Below are positions 17,761-25,119 of a DNA stretch of 64,000 bases, piece by piece. The notes beneath the pieces are model-generated. The model did not search any database, had not been told where the DNA came from, and saw only the letters and a list, made by a program, of their open reading frames with translations. Every line of letters begins with the position of its first letter. Within the stretch, counting starts at the first letter, position 1. Origin of the DNA: JBBEBE01 sp040882505 (GTDB lineage Bacteria > Bacteroidota > Rhodothermia > Balneolales > Balneolaceae). The position numbers and the translations under genes were made by a program. The DNA lies in contig JBBEBE010000009.1 in the NCBI GenBank assembly GCA_040882505.1, positions 248,001-312,000 of the forward strand, written 5' to 3'.

Positions 17761-18330
17761 TTACCGCGCACGATCGTCTCGACTCTTCCGCTTGTAGCAG
17801 TCGTGAAGCCGGGCGATGATCCGGGATTTCCGGGTACGTACATTCGCTTCCGAGAGGCCGAATTCTTTGCTTGTTTCCCGAGTCGTTGTATCGGGGTGTG
17901 CAAAAAAGTGATCGATCAGAGATCGGGATTCATCGTCGAGTTCATTCAGACACGACTCCAGAATTTTCTGACGTTCGTCGGAGAGTAGAGCAGCCAGTTG
18001 GCCGGGTGGCTGGACATCAACATCTCCTACCTCGGTCTCATGATCAAAACGCTGTTCATAACCGGTTTGATGTAGATATTCGTTGCGACAAGCTCGAATC
18101 AGGTACCGAAAAATCGTTCGATGGTGGTTGATCTTCTCTTCATGGATCTTCTCCACGACGTTTAGTAAAGCCTGTTGTACGGCTTCACGTGCACGTTCAG
18201 TGGGTGCACCCATCCCGATACGCAGATAGTCCACCAATCGTGGCATCAATTCGCTCAGTAGTTCGTCTGCCCGGCGACCATTGCCCGCCTGGATCACCTC
18301 TACCAGCTCGGAATAGTCTACGCGTGACAC
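17761..18330 (-). CDS. ECF-type sigma-70 family RNA polymerase sigma factor
   Basis: A 189-residue protein with a region-2 part at about 25-95 (helical, with the melting-type stretch INHHRTIFRYLIRACRNEYL) and a region-4 helix-turn-helix at about 130-183 (SKEFGLSEANVRTRKSRII). Length and two-domain layout fit an extracytoplasmic-function sigma factor; no region 1 or 3 is visible. It is divergent from the small lipoprotein and CHAT genes across a 355-bp spacer. A TM-TPR protein that could be its anti-sigma lies at 22134-22910. The family is clear; the stimulus is unknown. Confidence 0.88.
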   Translation of the reverse strand: MSRVDYSELVEVIQAGNGRRADELLSELMPRLVDYLRIGMGAPTERAREAVQQALLNVVEKIHEEKINHHRTIFRYLIRACRNEYLHQTGYEQRFDHETEVGDVDVQPPGQLAALLSDERQKILESCLNELDDESRSLIDHFFAHPDTTTRETSKEFGLSEANVRTRKSRIIARLHDCYKRKSRDDRAR

Positions 18331-18685
18331 ACGTCCCCCTTCTCTGTCCCCGTACCGATACCTGCCATAAAGTGTGGCCTTGTTGTCCTTTATTGATCCG
18401 GTTGGACACCTTCTGCACCGTCCTGTCCGACGGACGTTTCATGGGTACCCATCCCGGTCTCCTTGCCTATATGCGAGATTTCACATGCGCCAACGAATTA
18501 AGATCCTCTAATTTTTCTCAATATTGTAACAATTACAAGTCAAACATCTCTTCTGTTGGAAAGCTCCTTATGGAGTTTCACTGAATTGTGTACGTTTGTC
18601 CAACGGACGGGGGTTCCGTTGATTGCAGTGGAAACCCTGACTACACCGTAACAAAACATCCAACATCATCCAACCTATACATATT
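18331..18685. promoter_or_regulatory. 355-bp divergent control region between sigma factor and CHAT genes
   Basis: No convincing gene is seen here. The region contains a perfect inverted repeat at 18524-18538 and, on the plus strand, TACGTTTG at 18592-18599, which resembles the Bacteroidota -7 element TAnnTTTG but lacks a correctly spaced TTTG. Both the sigma gene (-) and the lipoprotein-CHAT genes (+) must be driven from here. Confidence 0.5.
18524..18538. promoter_or_regulatory. Inverted repeat, possible operator
   Basis: TTGTAA-CAA-TTACAA is a perfect 6-bp inverted repeat with a 3-bp spacer in AT-rich DNA between the divergent genes. It could bind a dimeric regulator. The protein is unknown. 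Confidence 0.4.
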
Positions 18686-18910
18686 ATGAAAACACTCCTT
18701 GACAACATCTACCGAATTGCTACCATTCTCCTCGTTGTCGCACTTCTTGGCGGCTGTGCATCATCTGTAACGGATGCAACCGGCGATGTCAATGAATCTG
18801 CCATCCAGGGCGAATCTGCTTCGCAAACGGATCAACCCGACTGGTTTCCAACCAACCGTGACCAGATGGATCCCATTATCGACAAGCCTGAAGGCCCTTG
18901 GGGAAATTAA
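18686..18910 (+). CDS. Small lipoprotein upstream of CHAT gene
   Basis: A 74-residue protein: basic N-terminus, hydrophobic segment 10-21 and lipobox LLGGC with Cys24, so it should be lipidated and anchored in the envelope. The mature 51 residues are acidic and rich in Asp, Ser and Gln, with no recognised domain. Its stop is 36 bp before the CHAT start, so the two are probably one transcript. A sensor or partner role for the CHAT/TPR proteins is plausible but unproven. Confidence 0.8.
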   Translation: MKTLLDNIYRIATILLVVALLGGCASSVTDATGDVNESAIQGESASQTDQPDWFPTNRDQMDPIIDKPEGPWGN

Positions 18911-18946
18911 GGGGGACGTCAGTCAGACTGCCGTCACACCTGTTTG

Positions 18947-21900
18947 ATGACACTACTTCTATGGGTGCTACTTTTTCTCCAGAGCGGAGAATCACCGCTT
19001 GAAGTCCGCCAACCTCTTCCGGAACCGGAAGAGGCGGCGACCACCTGGATCGAGGCCCACTACCGATTGCCCGACCGGGCCGAACCGGTCTGGGCCCTCG
19101 TGCAGTATGACCGGGAGAGTCCCTCCTGGAGTCAGCGGGTGAGACGTACCCTGAAGCCTTCGGCAGACAGCTTGTGGACGGCATGGATCGAGAGTGAATC
19201 CGGTTCCCGGTCCGAATCGGAGATCTTGTTGCAGATGGCCATTCAGGCAGAAAGTGAACCTCTCCTGCTCTACCTGCAGCTGCAAGAGAGTGACCAGGAA
19301 CGCAGGGAATGGGTCGAGACGTTCTATGCCGAAGTCGGTTCATCCCGATTGGCTTCCTTGAACCGATCAATTGCAGAAGGAGCTTCTCCCAGGCCGGAAC
19401 ACTTGGAGGGAATTCGGGATCCGTTTGTGTCCTTTCTGCTTCTCTACTATGCTCATCGACTCCCTGAACAAGGAGATCAACTGTTCGAATGGATTCTGGA
19501 GCATCTGCAGCAGCCGGATATGGATCGAAGTGTTGTTCGGGATCCGATACGTCGAGACATTCTGGCAGCCGCACGGTTTCGGGCTGCCTACGAGTTGGAC
19601 AGGTATGGCGTGATTTCGTCCCTCTATCCCCAACTCTCGGACCTGCCATGGATCCCGGGCACCTCCCTTCGACGTAATCTTTACCGTGCCCTCGACTTTG
19701 CCCTCTACATGAATGGACAGATCGACCGGAGCCTCGAAGTGCAACGAACGCACACGCTTCCGCTCACCAGTCAGTTGGCACCGGAATCCGAACCCGACGT
19801 TCTCTCAACGTATGGAGGATACCTTTACACACTTGGCCGGTTTCAGGATGCCGAGAGTGTCTTCCTGCAGATTCTGGATCGGGACGAACCTCTCTCGCCA
19901 GCGCTTCAGGCCCGTTTGCTCAATAATTTGGGCTTGGTTTACTATAAACTGGGCGATCATGACCGATATATTGAAACCCAGATGCAAGCCCGGGAAATTG
20001 CCCTGAGACAGGACAACGATGCCTACCTCGTTCAGATATACCGAAATCTTCATATCTACTACCGGAAGAATCGACAAATGGATGCTGCTCGCCGGGCGAT
20101 GCAGGAAGCACGACAAATCGCAGCTCGAATGGAGGATCCCCAAGAACTGATTACCCTGACCATCTCGGCTGCCAATTTTTCGCTGGATTATCTGGACCAG
20201 CCAGACGAAGCACAGGTGTTGCTGGACCGGGCACAAGCCCTGCTTGATCAGTCCCCGCAGGAGCCTCTCTACCTTCGAATGCTCACCGAACAAGCCGCGC
20301 TCTATCGTGTAACAGGGATGTATGATCGAGCCGAACCGGTACTTCGCGAAGTCCTTGCCAGTGGTGTCGATACCGGAAATGAACGGATGATTCTCAATGC
20401 CCATTTGGAGCTGGCCCGGCTTGCACTCCTGCAACATCGTCCGAATGCCGCCATCGAGGAGGTTGACGCCATGAGCTCCTACAATCTCCGGCTTCTCGAC
20501 TTTCCAGACCTTGTCCAATACCACCGGATTCGGGCAGAGATCGCCATATTGGACGGAAAACCGGCGCGAGCCGAAGAAATTCTGAAACAGATCTACCGTC
20601 CGGTTGTCGAACGTGCTCGTCATACCAGTGACCCGGAATCGGGATACTGGACCATCGAACCCGCGTACCTGGACTTGTTCGAACTCTACGCCAATCTTCT
20701 GATTGACCAAAATCGACTTGCAGAAGCCGCTGTCCGTCTGGATCAGCTAAAGACGATGAACGACGCCAGCCTGACAGACCATCCTCTTCTTCTCTCTGAC
20801 CGACTCAGCGAAGAGGAATTGGCCGAAAATCGGCGATTGCAACAGCGAATGGAGCAGTTGCGACGAGAGTGGGTCAATGCCAGTGGTGACGAGCAGTTCG
20901 AGATTCAAAACGAGTTGACATCTCTTGCAGCAAGGCGAAACCGGATCGACCGACAGAGTCAGGGTACACCGGACACCGCTTCTGACGGAATCGAAATTCT
21001 GAATGAACTGGATCGAAACGAAGTACTCATTCATCAGACTCGCATACGGGATACGCTCTATCAGATCCGGTTTACCCGGAATCGTGCAGAATTCGAGCGT
21101 CTTGCTTTTACCACCGACATGGATCGAACGTTTCAAGAAGCTCTTTCGGGATTGGCTGGTGGCCGACCGGATCTCATGAAACTCCACAAGCTCTACCTCT
21201 GGCTTGGACTCGATCAGGTTCCACCGGGAACAGATCGAATCACCCTGTTGCCGGACAGCTACCTCTATCAGCTTCCCATCGATATTCTGCCGACAACTGC
21301 ACCGGACCACTCCGAAAGTTACGGATCCAGTCGCTATCTGATCGAAGAGGTCTCCATCGTGTATCTGAACCGATTTCACGAGCGGGCAAACCGCCGGGAC
21401 GACCGATCATATGAGGACCTCTTCTCGGGTTTTGCTGTCACCGAATTCCATTCAGCGGGAACAACCGAGATGAACCCGCTGCCGGAAGCCGTACCAGAGG
21501 TAGAGTCCATTGCATCCATTCTGAACCCTCACGGAAAGACCCGTACGTTTCTGAACCGGGAAGCGACGCATGCGGCTTTTTTGGAGAGTGCAACCCGCTC
21601 GCGAATTCTCCATTTGGCTACTCACAGTATTGTTTCAGACCAGGATCCACTCTATTCGCACATGATGCTTTGGCCGGACGAGTCGTCCGATCCGTTGGCC
21701 ATGAACGAAACTCGTCCACTCTACGCCTGGCAGCTCTTTCGCATCCCGTTTCAGAATCAACTGATCATGCTGAATTCATGTGATACGGCAGGTGGTCACT
21801 ATCTCCAGGGAGCCGGCGTCATGGGTTTCAGTCGGGCACTCCGATACGCCGGAGCCGAAAGTTTGATTCTCAATGCATGGCCTGTTCATGACCGGACGGC

Positions 21901-22153
21901 ACGTGAGCTGGCTACAAAGCTCTACAGGGAACTGGCAGACGGAACGGGACGGGCAGACGGTCTTCAACGGGCAAAAATTTCTTTGATTGAAGAGCAAGCC
22001 AATCCACACTATTGGGGAGCCTGGATTCTCTTCGGAAATCCCGAACCCCTCCTGCCCGGAATTCCGTGGAAACGATGGAGCCTGCTGCTCTTGCTTGTCG
22101 CGACTGTCGGTTACTGGAGGTGGCACATCCGCTTCAAGCGGACAGCGCTTTAA
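18947..22153 (+). CDS. TPR-CHAT caspase-like protease, membrane-anchored
   Basis: A 1068-residue protein. Residues 1-13 form a hydrophobic export signal or anchor; about 80-640 contains many TPR-like helical repeats (for example ARLLNNLGLVYYKLGDHD and LYTLGRFQDAES); a CHAT domain occupies about 720-1035; and a membrane helix (WSLLLLLVATVGYW) precedes a basic tail RFKR. The CHAT catalytic pair is present: His893 in LHLATHS and Cys945 in LNSCDTAGG. CHAT proteins are clan-CD cysteine peptidases, usually activated through partner domains. The topology predicts most of the protein outside the inner membrane with a cytoplasmic tail. ATG 18947 is used rather than TTG 18944. The 3' end overlaps the opposing TPR gene by 20 bp. 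Confidence 0.9.
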   Translation: MTLLLWVLLFLQSGESPLEVRQPLPEPEEAATTWIEAHYRLPDRAEPVWALVQYDRESPSWSQRVRRTLKPSADSLWTAWIESESGSRSESEILLQMAIQAESEPLLLYLQLQESDQERREWVETFYAEVGSSRLASLNRSIAEGASPRPEHLEGIRDPFVSFLLLYYAHRLPEQGDQLFEWILEHLQQPDMDRSVVRDPIRRDILAAARFRAAYELDRYGVISSLYPQLSDLPWIPGTSLRRNLYRALDFALYMNGQIDRSLEVQRTHTLPLTSQLAPESEPDVLSTYGGYLYTLGRFQDAESVFLQILDRDEPLSPALQARLLNNLGLVYYKLGDHDRYIETQMQAREIALRQDNDAYLVQIYRNLHIYYRKNRQMDAARRAMQEARQIAARMEDPQELITLTISAANFSLDYLDQPDEAQVLLDRAQALLDQSPQEPLYLRMLTEQAALYRVTGMYDRAEPVLREVLASGVDTGNERMILNAHLELARLALLQHRPNAAIEEVDAMSSYNLRLLDFPDLVQYHRIRAEIAILDGKPARAEEILKQIYRPVVERARHTSDPESGYWTIEPAYLDLFELYANLLIDQNRLAEAAVRLDQLKTMNDASLTDHPLLLSDRLSEEELAENRRLQQRMEQLRREWVNASGDEQFEIQNELTSLAARRNRIDRQSQGTPDTASDGIEILNELDRNEVLIHQTRIRDTLYQIRFTRNRAEFERLAFTTDMDRTFQEALSGLAGGRPDLMKLHKLYLWLGLDQVPPGTDRITLLPDSYLYQLPIDILPTTAPDHSESYGSSRYLIEEVSIVYLNRFHERANRRDDRSYEDLFSGFAVTEFHSAGTTEMNPLPEAVPEVESIASILNPHGKTRTFLNREATHAAFLESATRSRILHLATHSIVSDQDPLYSHMMLWPDESSDPLAMNETRPLYAWQLFRIPFQNQLIMLNSCDTAGGHYLQGAGVMGFSRALRYAGAESLILNAWPVHDRTARELATKLYRELADGTGRADGLQRAKISLIEEQANPHYWGAWILFGNPEPLLPGIPWKRWSLLLLLVATVGYWRWHIRFKRTAL

Positions 22154-22910
22154 GATACCGCTCTGCTACACGACGATACGATCCGTTCATCTCGAGTGTC
22201 TGCTGAAATGCTTCTCTGGCTCTTGCCAAGTCGTTCATCTGGAAGTAGGCGTTCCCCAGATACCAGAGTGCTCGCTCTTGAACCATCTGATCGTCAAGCT
22301 CCATTGCAAGAATCTGAACAAATCGTTCAGAGGCTTCTTCGTAGCGGGAAAGGTTGTAAAGTATGGATCCGGCATTGAGTGTGAGACGGGCTCGTTCCTG
22401 TGCGTCCTGAACGTTCAATAGCGCTTGATCAATCAATTGAATAGCTTCCTGATGCTGCCCCTGACTTGCCAGCATCATCGCTTCCCGAACGGTAGAATCC
22501 TCGTCAACCGGTTCGGCGGATCGATAAACTTCCAGTTCGATTTGCGCCAATGGGCTCACCGAGTCCGTACGGTCTGCCCCGGTCCACTGGTACCCCATCC
22601 ACGCGACAAGAAGTACCGCTGCAGCAGCCATCCACGATTTCCAGCGCCCCGTGGATTGCCCGATCGCTCGAGTGTCCGCCCCTCGACCCCGAACCATCCG
22701 AAGTTTCCCGCTTTTCCGGACCAGATCCTGTACATTGGCTTCGGTTCGTACATTCTCCAGGGCCGCAGGATCTTCCAACCAGTCGATCCACAGCTCCTCC
22801 ATCTCCTCGGAAGAAAGTGTTCCGTTCAGAAACTCCTCCCGTCGCCGCGTATATTCTGACGGTTCAAACGAATCATTCGTTTTCCCCTTCACATGTTTAT
22901 TATCTCTCAT
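22134..22910 (-). CDS. Membrane-anchored TPR protein, candidate anti-sigma factor
   Basis: A 258-residue protein with a charged N-terminal part (1-89), one membrane helix at about 91-108 (WMAAAAVLLVAWMGYQW) and a C-terminal TPR region (about 140-258; SILYNLSRYEEASERF, LGNAYFQMNDLARAREAF). A short helical cytoplasmic domain, one TM helix and a periplasmic domain is the usual anti-sigma plan, and an ECF sigma gene lies about 3.8 kb away on the same strand. Start ATG 22910 has AGAGAGG four bases upstream. No zinc-finger anti-sigma motif is present, so the role is inferred from layout and neighbours only. Confidence 0.75.
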   Translation of the reverse strand: MRDNKHVKGKTNDSFEPSEYTRRREEFLNGTLSSEEMEELWIDWLEDPAALENVRTEANVQDLVRKSGKLRMVRGRGADTRAIGQSTGRWKSWMAAAAVLLVAWMGYQWTGADRTDSVSPLAQIELEVYRSAEPVDEDSTVREAMMLASQGQHQEAIQLIDQALLNVQDAQERARLTLNAGSILYNLSRYEEASERFVQILAMELDDQMVQERALWYLGNAYFQMNDLARAREAFQQTLEMNGSYRRVAERYLKALSA

Positions 22911-23135
22911 GAATCCTCTCTACCAGATCCGTATCTCTTGTTCAAGTTCTCCAATGGTGATCCCGGATTGATGGGTTGGGACTCCATCTCAACAGAAAAG
23001 AGGCTTCAACGATGTGAATGTTACAAAATAGTTCACCCCCATCCTTCCAATGCCATTCTCTGAAAAGCTGGAAGGTCTTGTTCACACTCCATAGATTCCG
23101 CAACCGCAAACCGGTTTCACCCTGACCCCATCTGT

Positions 23136-24065
23136 ATGTCTATCCTGTTGGTCGCACGAAATCGCAACATGATTCCGTTTCGGGAAGAACTTCTACGACT
23201 CGATCCGCACTTGGATGTCGAGATTTGGCCCACCTGCAAGCGTCCTCAACGTGTTCGGTTCATCGTTGCCTGGGACCAGCCCGATCAATTTTTCTCCAGA
23301 TTCTCCAACCTGGAGGTCGTCAGTTCCATGGGGGCTGGAGTCGAGCATCTGGTCACGGATCCCGACCTTCCTGCCAAGGTCACCATTACCCGATTGGTCT
23401 CCCCCGGGTTAAAGGAGCAGATCAGGGATTACGTCGAATCTTCACTCTACCGAATACTCCGCAGATGTGACGACTATCTGAATCTACAGCGATCGGCTCG
23501 ATGGGAAAAACTGGATCATACGACCCGGGATCAATGGCGAGTCGGAATGTTGGGACTGGGTGAATTGGGCGGAGCTGTAGCAGCGTCTCTTGCCTCTTCC
23601 GGATGGACGGTTCACGGCTGGTCCCGTAGCCGAAAATCGATCCCTGGCTGCATCTCGTGGTACGGTCGGGACCAGCTTCCCGACATGCTCTCGAATACAC
23701 AGATTCTGATTAATCTGCTTCCACTCACTCGTGAAACGGAAGGGATTCTGGACCTGGAACTTTTCAAACGACTCGCAGAACCGTCCTGGCTGATTCAGGC
23801 AGGACGGGGAGAGCATCTGGTAGACGAAGATCTGATCTATGCGCTGGATCAGAATCTTCTGGAAGGTGCTTTTCTGGATGTTTTTCGCGAAGAACCTCTC
23901 CCGGATTCACACCCTTTCTGGAACCGGGACTCCATTCGTATCACCCCACACATTGCCTCGGTTTCCCGAGCCAATGAATTGGCCCCTCAACTTCTGGAAA
24001 ATTACAAACGAATGATCTCCAATCAGAAATTACTCTACACTGTGGATCGTACCCGGGGGTACTAA
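23136..24065 (+). CDS. D-2-hydroxyacid dehydrogenase, GhrA-like glyoxylate/hydroxypyruvate reductase
   Basis: A 309-residue NAD(P)-dependent dehydrogenase. The nucleotide site reads VGMLGLGELGGAVA and is followed by WSRSRK, whose Arg/Ser residues favour NADPH. The catalytic set is Arg in QAGRGEHL, Glu in DVFREEPLP and His in ITPHIAS. Length, SSMGAGVEHL and the C-terminal layout match GhrA rather than SerA. It reduces glyoxylate or hydroxypyruvate in the cytoplasm. It stands alone, ending 11 bp from the opposing ZIP transporter gene. Confidence 0.88.
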   Translation: MSILLVARNRNMIPFREELLRLDPHLDVEIWPTCKRPQRVRFIVAWDQPDQFFSRFSNLEVVSSMGAGVEHLVTDPDLPAKVTITRLVSPGLKEQIRDYVESSLYRILRRCDDYLNLQRSARWEKLDHTTRDQWRVGMLGLGELGGAVAASLASSGWTVHGWSRSRKSIPGCISWYGRDQLPDMLSNTQILINLLPLTRETEGILDLELFKRLAEPSWLIQAGRGEHLVDEDLIYALDQNLLEGAFLDVFREEPLPDSHPFWNRDSIRITPHIASVSRANELAPQLLENYKRMISNQKLLYTVDRTRGY

Positions 24066-24076
24066 CGCCCCGAATC

Positions 24077-24907
24077 CTATCCGAGCGTCACATCCAGCAC
24101 CATCATGACACAGAATCCGATCAGAGTTCCCAGTGTGGCAATATCGGTATTTCCGTGTTGCTGAGAAGATGGAATCAACTCCTCGATGACCACAAACATC
24201 ATCGCACCTGCAGCAAAACCGAGTGCATAGGGAAGGATGGGTTGAATGGCGATGACGGCAACTGCCCCCAGTACGGATGAAATAGGTGTAACCAGGCCTG
24301 AGAGTTGTCCATAGTTGAAACTGGTCCACCGCGATACTCCTTCACCACGAAGCGGCAGTGATACGGCCATCCCTTCCGGGAGATCCTGCATGGCAATCCC
24401 GTAAGCCAAAACGATGGCACCTGCCACGGTAGCCGTCCCGGTCGGGTCGATTCCACTGGCCGATGCTCCAAAAAGCACACCGATTGCCAATCCTTCCGGG
24501 ATGTTGTGCAGTGTAATCGCCATTACGAGCAGAGTGGCTCGCCTCCATGACGTTTCGACCCCTTCGGCTTGATCTTTCGGCAGACCAAAGTGAAGGTGCG
24601 GAACCCAGGCATCTGCCAGTCGGAGGACCAACGCTCCGGCCAGAAACCCCAGAGTAGCCGGCAACCAATAGATCATATCCAGCCCCTTGGCCATCTCCAT
24701 CGAAGGCTCGATCAAGGACCATATGGACGCGGCAATCATGACACCTGCAGCGAACCCGAGCATGCTGTCCAGCAACTTTCGGTTCACCGTCCGGGAAAAA
24801 AAGACGGTGCCGGCTCCGATCATGGTCGTCACCCAACAGAGTGTTCCGCCAAGAAGCGCCTGCATAACCGGCCCAAGTTCATAAAACCAGCTCATAAATG
24901 AATCCAT
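24077..24907 (-). CDS. ZIP-family divalent metal transporter
   Basis: A 276-residue inner-membrane protein with about eight hydrophobic helices. Signature ZIP motifs are HNIPEGLAIG and, in the next helix pair, MQDLPEGMAV, which hold the metal-binding His and Glu residues of ZupT-like importers for Zn2+, Mn2+ or Fe2+. Start ATG 24907 has GAGAGGG just upstream and gives a normal N-terminus; a longer frame begins at 24967. A palindromic site at 24982-24995 in the divergent spacer with gcvP could bind a metal-responsive repressor. Confidence 0.9.
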   Translation of the reverse strand: MDSFMSWFYELGPVMQALLGGTLCWVTTMIGAGTVFFSRTVNRKLLDSMLGFAAGVMIAASIWSLIEPSMEMAKGLDMIYWLPATLGFLAGALVLRLADAWVPHLHFGLPKDQAEGVETSWRRATLLVMAITLHNIPEGLAIGVLFGASASGIDPTGTATVAGAIVLAYGIAMQDLPEGMAVSLPLRGEGVSRWTSFNYGQLSGLVTPISSVLGAVAVIAIQPILPYALGFAAGAMMFVVIEELIPSSQQHGNTDIATLGTLIGFCVMMVLDVTLG

Positions 24908-24981
24908 GAATCCCTCTCTTTCGAGTTCCAACGTCCAACAACCCTTGGAGTATAAGTGTATTACCAAACAAAATAAAATTT

Positions 24982-24995
24982 TTAGTCTTGTCTAA
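24982..24995. promoter_or_regulatory. Possible DtxR/MntR-type operator upstream of the ZIP gene
   Basis: TTAGTCTTGTCTAA is an imperfect palindrome (TTAG and CTAA arms with C..G inside), recalling sites of DtxR-family metal regulators. It lies 75 bp before the ZIP start and also 125 bp before gcvP. The regulator identity is inferred from pattern only. Confidence 0.35.
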
Positions 24996-25119
24996 TTAAT
25001 CACGCGGTCACTCCTCCTGCACGCGACTGGGTTTCAGGACGAAAACCGTTATCTTTTTGGCGCTGGCAAAAGCCGCTATCACACGAACCGAGATACCGAC
25101 GCAGAGGAGAGTTGCCCCC

